A stretch of 64,000 nt of DNA, taken from assembly GCF_900240845.1 (NCBI RefSeq), contig NZ_OERU01000001.1:124001-188000 (forward strand), read 5' to 3'. A program made the translations under genes and the position numbers. Origin of the DNA: Peptostreptococcus faecalis. Lineage in GTDB: Bacteria; Bacillota; Clostridia; Peptostreptococcales; Peptostreptococcaceae. Each line of letters opens with the position of its first letter. Position 1 is the first letter of the stretch. Shown piece by piece: positions 47,080 through 56,946 of this stretch. The notes under the pieces are model-generated. The model ran no database searches, was not told the DNA's origin, and saw nothing but the letters and a program-made list of their open reading frames with translations.

Positions 47080-48132
47080 TTAAGAAATTCTTGATATTAC
47101 GTCAAACATAGGAGATAGAATAAGTATCATCATAGATCCTATTATTATCCCCATAACTACTATTAGTAATGGTTCTATCAATTTCATCATTTTGTCTAAT
47201 TCACTATCAAGTTCTTTTTCATAATAACTACTTATATTTTCTAAACTCGTATCAAATGTGCCCGACTCTTCTCCTGAAAGAAGCATAGAAGTAAATATTT
47301 CTGGAAATAGTTTAGTCATTTTTAGGGATTTTGTGACACTATTTCCTCTTTTTATATATTCTCTTGCAATTTTCATCCTTGAATCAACATAAGTATTATC
47401 AAGTATTTTTGTTGATATATCTATAGACTCACCTATATTGATTCCACTACCAGATAAGATGCTCATTGACCTAGAAAATTTATCCGCAATTATAATATAA
47501 TTCAGTTTTTTTATCTTTGGTATGTCGAACTTAATTCTATCAAACCACCGCTTTATTTTATAATTTTCTTTAATCCATTTGATTAAAATACAAACTATGG
47601 CTATAAACGATAGTAATATAGGTATAAAATTTTTCCTCATAAATTTTGATAAAAAAAATATTATTCTTGTAGACCGCGGGAGTATAATATCATCCATCTG
47701 AAACAGTCCTTCAAAATTTGGAACAACAAACAACAGCATAAAATTAAATACCACCACTGATGCTATGATTAATATAACAGGATATATTGATGCACTTATT
47801 AATTTAGATTTCACACTTGCCTCTCTATCATAATACTTAGATAGCTTTTCAAAAATATATTCAATTTTTCCACTCATTTCTCCAACTCTGACCATGCTAA
47901 GAAAAAAGTTAGAGAATCTATTTGTCATATAAAATGATTCTGCGAGTGTTTTTCCTGATTCTAAATATCTTTTTACGAGACTAAGTGTTCTTGATGTATT
48001 AGGTGATGAAGTTTTTATTAGTGTCTGAAATATAAGAATAATATCACATCCAGACTTTGTCATATTAGAAATTTGACTGCATATTATTTTGAGTTCTTTA
48101 TCCGTTATTTTTTTCTTCAATAGACTCTTCAT
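47080..48132 (-). CDS. pilC: Type IV pilus platform protein PilC (GspF family)
   Basis: This 350-residue membrane protein has two T2SSF domains (residues 10-130 and 210-340) with three membrane helices (near 110-135, 160-180 and 318-342). Typical parts are SNMTKSGCDIILIFQTLIKT, LESGKTLAES, FLSMVRVGEMSGKIEYIFEK and the repeated MLLSGEESGTFDTSLENIS. It forms the inner-membrane base turned by PilB. It overlaps pilB by 35 nt and is followed by the severed prepilin. Confidence 0.93.
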   Translation of the reverse strand: MKSLLKKKITDKELKIICSQISNMTKSGCDIILIFQTLIKTSSPNTSRTLSLVKRYLESGKTLAESFYMTNRFSNFFLSMVRVGEMSGKIEYIFEKLSKYYDREASVKSKLISASIYPVILIIASVVVFNFMLLFVVPNFEGLFQMDDIILPRSTRIIFFLSKFMRKNFIPILLSFIAIVCILIKWIKENYKIKRWFDRIKFDIPKIKKLNYIIIADKFSRSMSILSGSGINIGESIDISTKILDNTYVDSRMKIAREYIKRGNSVTKSLKMTKLFPEIFTSMLLSGEESGTFDTSLENISSYYEKELDSELDKMMKLIEPLLIVVMGIIIGSMMILILSPMFDVISRIS

Positions 48133-49339
48133 AAGTTATCATTCCGCTTTTAAGTGCTATTTTTTTCATACTTTCTATACTTCCATTATTTTTTATGCAG
48201 TCTCTAATTTCATCGTTCATGCTAAGTATTTCATAAATCAAAGTCCTTTCTTCTTCTGAGTCACCCTTTACTATCATTTTCTTTTTAACTAATCGCTGTG
48301 ATATTACTCCTAGTAATGCTGCGTTTATTAGATACGAGTCTATCCCAATATCTAGCAATCTTACAATTGATGATAATGCATCGTTTGTATGCAATGTTGT
48401 TATCACCAGATGACCTGTTATCGCCGCTCTGAATGCAATCTGCGCAGTTTCGCTATCTCTTATTTCTCCTAACACGATACAATCAGGATCTTGTCTAAGT
48501 ATAGCTCTTAGTCCATTATCAAACTTAAGTCCAGATTTGTAGTTTACTTGAATCTGATTTATTCCTTCCATTTTATACTCTACAGGATCTTCTATAGTAG
48601 TTATATTAATGTCCTTACTTTTTAACTCTTGAATCAATGAGTATACTGTAGACGATTTTCCACTACCTGTCGTCCCCGAAATTATAATAATCCCATTTTT
48701 ATTTTCAATAATTTTATCTATCGTATTTATTGCTTTATCAGAGAAACCCAAAGTCTTCCTGCTTCTTATAAAATTACTTCTATTTAGAAGTCTCATTACA
48801 ATTTTTTCTCCGTATACAGTAGGAATTGTACTTAATCTTATATCCAATAAATATTTATTTTTTTTATATGTAAATCTACCATCTTGAGGGATTCTTTTTT
48901 CAGTAATATCACATCCTGAATTCAATTTTATTACGGTGTTTAATTCTGAATACTCGGTTATTGAAAATCTATCGATAGCAACTAAATCTCCATTAATTCT
49001 AAATCTTACTCTAAGTTCTGATGAAAATGGTTCTAAATGTATATCACTTGCGTTAAAATCAGCTGCTTTTTCAATCAACTCATCCATTGTTTCGCTCACT
49101 TCTTTTTTACTATTATTTAAGTTACTTTTATAGCCTTCTTTAATATTTCTTCTAATTTCTGAACCTGACTTTTTTTCTATTATCACCTCTCTATTTGACA
49201 TTGCCTTTAGAGTATTGACAACATCTATGTTAAATTTTTCCATCTGCACTACTAGTTCTGTCTCACTAATATTTACTGGATAGACACAATACTTATTAGC
49301 AAACTTTTCCGATACTAATGATGATAGTATTTTTTCCAT
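48098..49339 (-). CDS. pilB: Type IV pilus assembly ATPase PilB (GspE family)
   Basis: The protein has 413 residues from ATG 49339 (GAGGTG 5 nt before it). The frame to 49420 has no site. It is short for PilB: the N-terminal domain is small and the zinc tetracysteine is absent, as in ComGA-like ATPases. Walker A is ISGTTGSGKSSTVYSLIQEL, the Asp box is ITTIEDPVEYKMEGINQIQV, Walker B is CIVLGEIRD and the His box follows. It powers pilin polymerisation. It is first in the operon and divergent from nothing upstream. Confidence 0.93.
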   Translation of the reverse strand: MEKILSSLVSEKFANKYCVYPVNISETELVVQMEKFNIDVVNTLKAMSNREVIIEKKSGSEIRRNIKEGYKSNLNNSKKEVSETMDELIEKAADFNASDIHLEPFSSELRVRFRINGDLVAIDRFSITEYSELNTVIKLNSGCDITEKRIPQDGRFTYKKNKYLLDIRLSTIPTVYGEKIVMRLLNRSNFIRSRKTLGFSDKAINTIDKIIENKNGIIIISGTTGSGKSSTVYSLIQELKSKDINITTIEDPVEYKMEGINQIQVNYKSGLKFDNGLRAILRQDPDCIVLGEIRDSETAQIAFRAAITGHLVITTLHTNDALSSIVRLLDIGIDSYLINAALLGVISQRLVKKKMIVKGDSEEERTLIYEILSMNDEIRDCIKNNGSIESMKKIALKSGMITYEESIEEKNNG

Positions 49340-49424
49340 TTTGCACCTCACTTTGCTTTTAAAGTTATAGTCATTTTTAAAATATTTTAACCCTGATAAG
49401 CTATCATATTTTCCTAACAAAAAA

Positions 49425-49465
49425 AAGACTTCTAAAAGTCGTTTAACTTAACTTTTAGAAGTCTT
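49425..49465 (-). terminator. Terminator of lon-ysxC
   Basis: A 15-bp perfect stem (49425-49439 with 49451-49465) is followed by eight T on the minus strand. It separates ysxC from pilB, leaving 85 nt for a pilus promoter. Confidence 0.9.
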
Positions 49466-49496
49466 AAATCTCATTGATTTATTTCAATTTAATTTT

Positions 49497-50171
49497 TTAT
49501 TCAGTCGTCTTTTCATAGTTGATCTCATATCCATGCTCTTCATAGCTTTCAACTATACTATCCCATAGTTGAGAAAAACCTATTTTCTTTGAAGCTGATG
49601 TCAGTATTACTTTATCATTACTATCCATCTGCAATTTTTTTCTAATTATACTTACATGCTTTTGGTATTGTCCTCTTGAAATTTTGTCTGCTTTTGTTGC
49701 AACTACTATACAGTCATATCCAAAGAACTTAATCCATTCATACATTAGCTTATCATCTTCAGTTGGCTCATGTCTCACATCTACTAGCAAAAGAATAGAA
49801 CAAAGTTCTTCTCTTGACTCTAGATATTGCTGCATTATGCCTCCCCATTTTTCTTTTTCAGTTTTAGAAACTTTTGCATATCCATATCCAGGTAAATCTA
49901 CAAAGTAGAACTCATTATTTATTAAATAAAAGTTTATTGTTCTCGTTTTTCCTGGAGTAGATGATGTTCTAGCAAAGTTTCTTTTATTTAACAAACCATT
50001 AATTAATGATGATTTTCCTACATTAGATCTTCCAGCAAGAGCTATCTCTGGAACACCTTCACTTGGATACTGTTTTTTTGAAACAGCGCTCATAGTAATC
50101 TCTGCATTTCTGATCTTCATTTTTTCTTCTAAGTTTGCATTGTTAGTATTCTTTTTTTTATTTTCCGACAT
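49497..50171 (-). CDS. ysxC: Ribosome-biogenesis GTPase YsxC/EngB
   Basis: The protein has 224 residues from ATG 50171 (AGGGTG before it). GTP motifs: G1 AGRSNVGKSSLIN, G2 around TSSTPGKTRT, G3 DLPGYGYA, G4 VVATKADKIS. It is needed for assembly of the 50S subunit. The first 25 residues are a polar extension. It is co-transcribed with lon, separated by 10 nt. Confidence 0.95.
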   Translation of the reverse strand: MSENKKKNTNNANLEEKMKIRNAEITMSAVSKKQYPSEGVPEIALAGRSNVGKSSLINGLLNKRNFARTSSTPGKTRTINFYLINNEFYFVDLPGYGYAKVSKTEKEKWGGIMQQYLESREELCSILLLVDVRHEPTEDDKLMYEWIKFFGYDCIVVATKADKISRGQYQKHVSIIRKKLQMDSNDKVILTSASKKIGFSQLWDSIVESYEEHGYEINYEKTTE

Positions 50172-50181
50172 AAAATACACC

Positions 50182-52575
50182 CTACTTCTTTTCCATCAAA
50201 GCTACATCAAGTACTTGACTCATATGTTCAACTAAGACAAATTCAATATCTTTTCTTACGTTTTCAGGAATTTTTTCTAAATCCGCTTCGCAATCTTTTG
50301 GTAATATGATTTTTCTAACACCCATTCTGTACGCAGCTAGAACTTTTTCTCTTACTCCACCTACAGCTAAGACTCTACCTCTAAGTGTAATTTCTCCAGT
50401 CATCGCTATATTTCCTGGAACAGGTCTTCCTGTCAGTGCAGAAATTGTTGCTAGAGTCATTGTAATACCAGCAGAAGGTCCATCTTTAGGAGTCGCTCCC
50501 TCTGGAATATGTATATGTATATCTTTTTCTTTATAGAAATCTGGCTGGATTCCTAGTTCATCTGAGATAGATCTAATATATGAAATTCCAGCTCTAGCTG
50601 ATTCCTTCATTACATCTCCCATCATTCCTGTCAGTACAATATTTCCCTTACCTGGCAACACGCTTACTTCTACTTCTAGTGTAACTCCACCTACAGCAGT
50701 CCATGCAAGACCATTTACTACTCCTACTTGTGGTTTTAAATCTAGTGGATCTTCTTTAAATTTTTCAGGTCCTAAATATTTTACCACCAATTCTTTAGTC
50801 ATTGTAATTGGTTTTAAATCTGGATTTTCAGCCATTTCTTTTACTACTTTTCTACACAATTTAGCAATTGTTCTCTCTAGTTGTCTAACACCAGACTCTC
50901 TAGTATATCTGCTTATTATAAATTTAATTACATCATCGTCTAATGTGATAAAATCTTTTGCTAATCCATTTTCCTTAGACTGTTTTTTCAAAATATATCT
51001 TTTAACTATTTCTAGTTTTTCTTCTTCTATGTATCCTTCTATTTCAATTACTTCCATTCTGTCATACAGTGGTCCTGGAATTTGTCTCAAATCATTGGCT
51101 GTAGTTATGAACATAACCTTTGATAAGTCAAAAGGAAGTTCTAAGTAATGGTCAACAAAGTACTTGTTCTGTTCTGGATCCAAAACTTCAAGCATTGCTG
51201 ATGTTGGATCTCCCTTGAAGTCACTTGACATTTTATCGATTTCATCTAATAGTATTACTGGGTTTTTAGCCTTAGCTTCTTTTACAGAGTTTAGTATTCT
51301 ACCCGGTATTGCTCCTATATACGTTCTTCTATGACCTCTTATTTCTGCTTCATCTCTTACACCACCTAGAGAAATTCTTACAAAGTGTCTTCCTATAGAT
51401 CTTGCAACTGATTTTGCAATAGAAGTTTTCCCTACACCTGGAGGTCCAACTAAACAAATTATTGGAGATTTAAGATTCTTAGATAATTTTCTTACTGCTA
51501 AATATTCAAGAATTCTTTCTTTAACGTCTTCCAATCCATAATGATCTTCATTTAGTATTTTTTCTGATCTTTTAATATCAAATCTATTTCTAGATTCCTT
51601 ATTCCAAGGAAGTGAGAATATTACATCTAAATAGTTTTTTGAAACATTGTAATCTGGTGAACCTAAAGGAGTTCTTTCAAATTTTTCTATTTCTTTCTCT
51701 ATCTTTTCATACGTTTCCTTAGGCAATTTCAATTCATTTAGTTTTGTCATATATTCACTAGCTTCACCTTCTTCTCCGATGTCGCCGAGTTCTTTCTGAA
51801 TTGCTTTTAATTGCTCTCTAAGGTAGTAATCCTTTTGAACTTTATTCATTTGTCTTCTTACATCTTGATTTATCTTCTTGTCGATTTTAATTACTTCCAA
51901 CTCTTCTAATAAGTGAGTGTAAAGCATTTTCATTCTTTCTTCAACGTCAAGTGTTACTAATATTTTCTGTCTATCTGCAAATTTTAGGAAAAGACTTGAA
52001 GCAATTATATCAACCAACATTGAATATCCTTCTGCATCACTCAAATCCATCGATGCATCTGAAGGCATATCAGCTGCTATGCTTAGATAATCTTCAAATC
52101 CACTTACTAGTCTTCTTGAATATGCTTCAAGTACATTTTTTTCTTCTGCTTCAAAATTCTCTTCATTAAATTCTATAGGCGTTATTTCACCAATCCATGC
52201 ATCATTTTCATCTATTCTCATAGACTCTAACCTTGCTCTGCTTATTCCTTCCACCAATACTCTTATTGATGAATCTGATGTTCTAATTACTTGTTTAATG
52301 CTACATATAGTACCTATAGAATAGATTTCTTCTACAGAGGGATTTTCTACACCTGAATTAAACTGACTAACTAAAAATATCTTTTCATCGTTAATCATTG
52401 ATAATTCAAAGCTCTCTATAGAGTTTATTCTGCCTATATCAAATGTTTGTAGTATACATGGGGCTATAGAAATTCCTCTAAGAGGTATCATTGGCATTTC
52501 TAATTTTTCGCCATATGTAATTACGTCATTATTTGTATTCTCTATTTTCTCATTGTTATCTGTATTGTTATTCAT
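50182..52575 (-). CDS. lon: ATP-dependent protease La (Lon)
   Basis: This 797-residue protein has an N-terminal substrate domain (residues 25-220), a coiled region, an AAA+ domain with Walker A GPPGVGKTSIAKSVARSI and Walker B VILLDEIDKM, and a C-terminal Ser-Lys protease (Ser in PKDGPSAGITM, Lys in VGGVREKVLAAYR). It degrades misfolded and regulatory proteins in the cytosol. It has a strong AAAGGAG site and its own promoter. Length is normal (about 775-810). Confidence 0.97.
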   Translation of the reverse strand: MNNNTDNNEKIENTNNDVITYGEKLEMPMIPLRGISIAPCILQTFDIGRINSIESFELSMINDEKIFLVSQFNSGVENPSVEEIYSIGTICSIKQVIRTSDSSIRVLVEGISRARLESMRIDENDAWIGEITPIEFNEENFEAEEKNVLEAYSRRLVSGFEDYLSIAADMPSDASMDLSDAEGYSMLVDIIASSLFLKFADRQKILVTLDVEERMKMLYTHLLEELEVIKIDKKINQDVRRQMNKVQKDYYLREQLKAIQKELGDIGEEGEASEYMTKLNELKLPKETYEKIEKEIEKFERTPLGSPDYNVSKNYLDVIFSLPWNKESRNRFDIKRSEKILNEDHYGLEDVKERILEYLAVRKLSKNLKSPIICLVGPPGVGKTSIAKSVARSIGRHFVRISLGGVRDEAEIRGHRRTYIGAIPGRILNSVKEAKAKNPVILLDEIDKMSSDFKGDPTSAMLEVLDPEQNKYFVDHYLELPFDLSKVMFITTANDLRQIPGPLYDRMEVIEIEGYIEEEKLEIVKRYILKKQSKENGLAKDFITLDDDVIKFIISRYTRESGVRQLERTIAKLCRKVVKEMAENPDLKPITMTKELVVKYLGPEKFKEDPLDLKPQVGVVNGLAWTAVGGVTLEVEVSVLPGKGNIVLTGMMGDVMKESARAGISYIRSISDELGIQPDFYKEKDIHIHIPEGATPKDGPSAGITMTLATISALTGRPVPGNIAMTGEITLRGRVLAVGGVREKVLAAYRMGVRKIILPKDCEADLEKIPENVRKDIEFVLVEHMSQVLDVALMEKK

Positions 52576-52664
52576 TTTTATCTCCTTTCGCTACGCTATA
52601 ATAAAAATTGAATGCTTTTTGTGTTCATTTTTAATAAACTCAATTTATTTCTATGTACATTATA

Positions 52665-52693
52665 TTATATATTTGTATATACCTATTTTCAAC
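52665..52693 (-). promoter_or_regulatory. lon promoter
   Basis: Minus strand: TTGAAA (52693-52688), 17-nt spacer, TATAAT (52670-52665). The leader to the lon start is about 85 nt. Confidence 0.7.
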
Positions 52694-52834
52694 TCATTTA
52701 TAACAAAAAATTGTTTCTTATTTGTATTTTTTGTAAAAAATACTTCATTAATATATATTTCGTGCAAAAAGTGTCATATTATTTTTAGTTTATAATTATT
52801 TATTAATAATCATTTTCTAAAAATTTTATATAAA

Positions 52835-52882
52835 AACTCCTAGCTTCTATCTAATATATATTAGATAGATTACTAGGAGTTT
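52835..52882 (-). terminator. clpX terminator
   Basis: A long stem pairs AACTCCTAG (with an inner ATCTATCTAATATA stem) with its complement. TTTTTAT follows on the minus strand. Confidence 0.85.
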
Positions 52883-52889
52883 CACTCAT

Positions 52890-54164
52890 TTATTCAGCGT
52901 TTCCTATTATAGGATCATCATTGACAATTTCTCTATTGTCTCTGTAGACTATAAGAGGTTTACTATCATCATTTTCTATACTTTCTTTTGTAACTACAAC
53001 TTTTTCGATATTTTCTGAAGATGGAACTTCATACATTGTATCCATTAATGAATGTTCTATTATACTTCTCAGCCCTCTTGCTCCAGTGTTTCTTTCTATA
53101 GCTTTTTTAGCAATAGCTAGAAGAGCATCGTGTTCAAATTCTAACTTAGTATCATCATATTCAAATAATCTTGAATACTGCTTCACTAGTGAATTTTTTG
53201 GTTCTGTAAGTATCTTTACTAAAGATTCTTCATCTAATAAATCTAGAGTCGCTAATACAGGTATTCTACCTACAAATTCTGGTATTAAACCAAATTTTAA
53301 TAAGTCTTCAGGTATAACTTGTGAGTACAATTTACCTAAATCTATATCAGACTTACTTTCAATCTTAGCACCGAATCCCAATACCTTTTCTTTACTTCTC
53401 TTCTGTACAATCTTTTCTATTCCATCAAAAGCTCCACCTAAGATAAATAGTATATTAGTTGTGTCCACTTTTAGGAATTCTTGATGAGGATGCTTTCTTC
53501 CACCTGATGGAGGAACATTAGCAACAGTACCTTCTAATATTTTTAGAAGTGCCTGTTGAACTCCTTCACCACTTACGTCTCTAGTTATTGAAGGGTTATC
53601 TGATTTTCTAGAAATCTTATCTATCTCATCAATATAGATTATACCTCTTTGAGCCTTTTCTATATCAAAATCAGCTGCTTGAACTAATTTCAATACAATA
53701 TTTTCAACGTCTTCTCCAACGTATCCCGCTTCTGTAAGAGAGGTTGCATCAGCAATTGCAAAAGGTACATTTAGTATCTTTGCCAAAGTCTGAGCTAATA
53801 ATGTCTTTCCAGATCCAGTAGGTCCTAGTAATAATATATTACTCTTTTGAATCTGTACATCATCAGATTCTTTTGCTCCACTATATATTCTCTTATAGTG
53901 GTTATATACTGCAACAGAAAGTGCTTTCTTCGCTTTATCTTGTCCAATTACATAATCGTCCAAAATATCCATTATTTCTTTTGGCTTTGGAAGTTCTCCC
54001 TCAACCAAATCTATATCATCTTCTATTTCTTCTTTAATTATTTCACTACAAAGCTCAACACATTCATCACAAATGTATACACTTGGCCCTGCAATTATTC
54101 TCTTCACTTGATCTTGACTCTTTCCACAAAAAGAGCATTTATATTGTTTACTGTTTTCTTGCAT
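52890..54164 (-). CDS. clpX: ClpX ATPase subunit of ClpXP
   Basis: This 424-residue protein has an N-terminal zinc domain ([16 protein letters not shown]), AAA+ Walker [21 protein letters not shown], Walker [12 protein letters not shown], the GYVGEDVE pore loop and the ClpP-binding loop near LGFGA. It unfolds substrates and feeds them to ClpP, whose gene lies 30 nt upstream. Length is normal. Confidence 0.97.
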   Translation of the reverse strand: MQENSKQYKCSFCGKSQDQVKRIIAGPSVYICDECVELCSEIIKEEIEDDIDLVEGELPKPKEIMDILDDYVIGQDKAKKALSVAVYNHYKRIYSGAKESDDVQIQKSNILLLGPTGSGKTLLAQTLAKILNVPFAIADATSLTEAGYVGEDVENIVLKLVQAADFDIEKAQRGIIYIDEIDKISRKSDNPSITRDVSGEGVQQALLKILEGTVANVPPSGGRKHPHQEFLKVDTTNILFILGGAFDGIEKIVQKRSKEKVLGFGAKIESKSDIDLGKLYSQVIPEDLLKFGLIPEFVGRIPVLATLDLLDEESLVKILTEPKNSLVKQYSRLFEYDDTKLEFEHDALLAIAKKAIERNTGARGLRSIIEHSLMDTMYEVPSSENIEKVVVTKESIENDDSKPLIVYRDNREIVNDDPIIGNAE

Positions 54165-54194
54165 AGGTATATTATCACCTCTTTCCTAAAAAAG

Positions 54195-54779
54195 TTATCT
54201 CCTATCAGCAATTACTTCGTCTATTAAGCCAAATTCCTTTGCCTCATCAGAAGTCATGAAATTATCACGTTCTGTCTTCTCTTTCATTACATCAAGAGAT
54301 TGTCCAGTCCTTTCTGATAAAATCTTATTCAATTTTTCTTTTGTGTCCAAAAGAAATTTAGTATGGATCTCTACATCTGTAGCTTGACCTTTAGATCCTC
54401 CAAGTGGCTGATGAATCATTATAGTACTGTTTGGAAGAGCAAATCTCTTTCCTTTAGTTCCTGCAGATAGCAAGAACGCACCCATAGATGCAGCCATTCC
54501 TATACATATCGTGCTCACATCTGGTTTGATATATTGCATTGTATCATATATAGCCATACCAGCTGTAACGCTTCCGCCAGGTGAATTTATATAAAGATGT
54601 ATATCTTTATCTGGATCATCAGCTTCAAGAAATAACATCTGAGCTACTATCAAACTAGCTGTAGTATCATTTACCTCATCACCTAAAAAAATTATTCTAT
54701 CCTTTAGAAGTCTTGAGTAAATATCATAGGATCTTTCTCCTCTACCGTCTTGTTCTACTACGTAAGGTACTAACGCCAT
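54195..54779 (-). CDS. clpP: ClpP protease subunit
   Basis: This 194-residue serine peptidase has catalytic Ser in [14 protein letters not shown], His in [16 protein letters not shown] and Asp in the [11 protein letters not shown] segment. It works with ClpX. It has a GGAGGGT site before the start. It lies downstream of tig, in the common order tig-clpP-clpX-lon. Confidence 0.97.
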   Translation of the reverse strand: MALVPYVVEQDGRGERSYDIYSRLLKDRIIFLGDEVNDTTASLIVAQMLFLEADDPDKDIHLYINSPGGSVTAGMAIYDTMQYIKPDVSTICIGMAASMGAFLLSAGTKGKRFALPNSTIMIHQPLGGSKGQATDVEIHTKFLLDTKEKLNKILSERTGQSLDVMKEKTERDNFMTSDEAKEFGLIDEVIADRR

Positions 54780-54824
54780 TTTAACCCTCCATTTACTTTA
54801 TTTTTGTAAAAGCTAATTTTAGAT

Positions 54825-54849
54825 AAAGACCACATACAATGTGGTCTTT
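54825..54849 (-). terminator. Hairpin between tig and clpP
   Basis: AAAGACCACA (54825-54834) pairs with TGTGGTCTTT (54840-54849), followed by TATCT. The T run is weak, so partial read-through into clpP is likely. Confidence 0.55.
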
Positions 54850-54942
54850 ATAAAAAATTATACTTCTATTTTACATTGTATACCTAAATTTAACCTGTAT
54901 TAAACAAATTTATTTTTATTTGCAAATACTTATCATCTATTT

Positions 54943-56226
54943 CTACTTTAGAACTGCTTTTTCTAATAATAGATCTACTGTCTTATCCGCCTTAATTCTT
55001 GAAGACATTCCTTCTAATTCAGCTTCTCCAATAGATGCTTTTATCTTTTCTACTTCCATATTGTACATTTTTGCGAAGTTTTCTAAATCTGCTTCTAGTT
55101 CAGCTTCACTTACTTCTACATTTTCTAATTCAGCAATTTTTTCTACAATTAAAGTATTTTTAACTAGTTTTTCAGCTTCTTCTTTTCTTGAATTTCTAAT
55201 TTCTTCTATACTCTGTCCTGATAGTTCAGCAAACTTTTCAAGATTCCATCCCTGATAGCTTAACTGCATTTCAATTTCCTGTATTTGTCTGTCAAGTTGA
55301 GCTTCTATCATTGATTCTGGTATATCTATTTCAACGCTTTCAGCAATTTTTTCAATTACGCTGTTTTTCATTTCATTCTTAGCTTCTTCTTCTGCTCTGT
55401 TAACTAAGTTAGTCTTTATATCATTCTTTAATTCTTCTAATGAATCAAATTCTGTAGTATCTTTTGCAAAATCATCATTTAATTCTGGAAGTTCCTTAAC
55501 TTTTACTTCGTTAAGTTTAACTTTGAATACAACTGGCTTTCCAGCAAGTTCTTCAGTTGGATAATCTTCTGGGAAAGTTACATTTACATCAAATTCTTCT
55601 CCAGCTGTTTTTCCGATTACTTGTTCTTCAAATCCTGGTATAAAAGTTCCAGAACCTACTTCTAATGAGTATCCTTCAGAAGTTCCTCCGTCAAATGCAA
55701 CTCCATCTAATAGACCTTCAAAGTCTATCACTGCTATGTTTCCACTTTCAACAGGAGTATCTACTGTTACCATTCTAGATTGTTTTTCAACAAGTGCTTT
55801 TAATTCATTTTCTACTTCTTCATCACTTATTTCTTTTTCAATCTTTTCTATTTCAACACCATTGTAGTTCTCAACTGTAAATTCTGGCTTTACATCTACT
55901 TCAGCTATTAATACTATTGATCCATCTTCCTTTATGTCTTTGATGTCTAAACTTGGTTGGCTTACTACATCTATTGACAATTCTTCTACTGCTGCTGGAT
56001 ATACTTCTGGTAATACTATATCTAAAGCATCATTAAAGAATATGCCTTTTCCATAATTTAATTCAATGATTTTTTTAGGAGCTTTCCCTTTTCTAAATCC
56101 TGGTATATTGTATTTAGACTTAGTTTTGTTATATGCCTTGTCTATAGCCTTTTCAAATTCTGCTGCATCTACTATTATTTCAAATGTTACAGAATTTCCT
56201 TCTCTCTTAATCAACTCTGGTTTCAT
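54943..56226 (-). CDS. tig: Trigger factor
   Basis: The protein has 427 residues from ATG 56226 (GGGGAGGAAC before it). The frame to 56265 lacks a site. The ribosome-binding signature is GFRKGKAPKKIIELNYG near residue 43. The FKBP-type PPIase domain begins near SGNIAVIDFEGLLDG, and the C-terminal chaperone domain is helical. It is a nascent-chain chaperone. Length is normal. Confidence 0.97.
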   Translation of the reverse strand: MKPELIKREGNSVTFEIIVDAAEFEKAIDKAYNKTKSKYNIPGFRKGKAPKKIIELNYGKGIFFNDALDIVLPEVYPAAVEELSIDVVSQPSLDIKDIKEDGSIVLIAEVDVKPEFTVENYNGVEIEKIEKEISDEEVENELKALVEKQSRMVTVDTPVESGNIAVIDFEGLLDGVAFDGGTSEGYSLEVGSGTFIPGFEEQVIGKTAGEEFDVNVTFPEDYPTEELAGKPVVFKVKLNEVKVKELPELNDDFAKDTTEFDSLEELKNDIKTNLVNRAEEEAKNEMKNSVIEKIAESVEIDIPESMIEAQLDRQIQEIEMQLSYQGWNLEKFAELSGQSIEEIRNSRKEEAEKLVKNTLIVEKIAELENVEVSEAELEADLENFAKMYNMEVEKIKASIGEAELEGMSSRIKADKTVDLLLEKAVLK

Positions 56227-56457
56227 AAAAATGTTCCTCCCCAATTTATATTCTATAATTTCCATTATTATTTTATGTTAATATTTTAAAGCACAATTTA
56301 ACCATTTAATTATACTATAATAACTATTAAATTACAACGGTTTATTAATATTCATATATAGTATTTTCAATACTTATAAAATATCTACTAATGTTTTGTA
56401 CTTTTTACTTTTAAAAGTTGTCTTAATTGTATTTTAAGAATATAAAATTTATTAATT

Positions 56458-56931
56458 CTATAAAAATCTAAACTCATATTCGTAGATTCCATTTTCTAAC
56501 TTCATTATAACATAGCTTTTTTCAATTCCATCTCTTGGAATTCTTAAACTACCTGGATTGATTAATTGAATCCCATTCATAATACTTTTTTCTTTTTCGT
56601 GAGTATGACCAAATATTACAATATCTACGTCTCTTCTAGATCCCTCCTGTGCTATCTTTTCAAGTCCGTATTTTACTCCATATTTATGTCCATGAGTTAG
56701 AAAAAATTTTATGCCTTCAAGTTCAAATTCTATATTTTCTTCTGAGTTTTCAAAATCACAATTTCCAACTACTGCCAATACTGGAACATCTGTCATATTT
56801 TTTAAATACACAGAGTCCCTAAAATTATCCCCAGCGTGTATTATTAAGTCAATATCGCTTTTTATCATTGGCACCAAATTATCCATATTTTTTTTAGAAC
56901 CGTGAGTATCCGATAATATAATTATTTTCAT
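56458..56931 (-). CDS. YfcE-type metallophosphoesterase
   Basis: This 157-residue protein has metal-binding motifs SDTHGS, HAGDNF, VVGNCDFE, LTHGHKYG and FGHTHEKE in the order of the YfcE/MJ0936 family. It hydrolyses phosphodiesters with Mn2+ or similar metals. It follows the rph-rdgB fusion by 15 nt, which is a widespread pairing. Confidence 0.92.
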   Translation of the reverse strand: MKIIILSDTHGSKKNMDNLVPMIKSDIDLIIHAGDNFRDSVYLKNMTDVPVLAVVGNCDFENSEENIEFELEGIKFFLTHGHKYGVKYGLEKIAQEGSRRDVDIVIFGHTHEKEKSIMNGIQLINPGSLRIPRDGIEKSYVIMKLENGIYEYEFRFL

Positions 56932-56946
56932 ATTTACCTCTTAGCT

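Larger units (their letters stand above)
52576..52889. other. Intergenic region between clpX and lon
   Basis: These 314 bases hold the clpX terminator (52835-52882) and the lon promoter (52665-52693). No CIRCE or CtsR-type operator was recognised, and no gene is seen. Confidence 0.7.

Noticed and set aside
49340-49424. c-di-GMP riboswitch upstream of pilB, as found upstream of pilA1 in C. difficile
   Set aside because: Only 85 nt are available between the ysxC terminator and pilB, and no riboswitch-like conserved core is seen.
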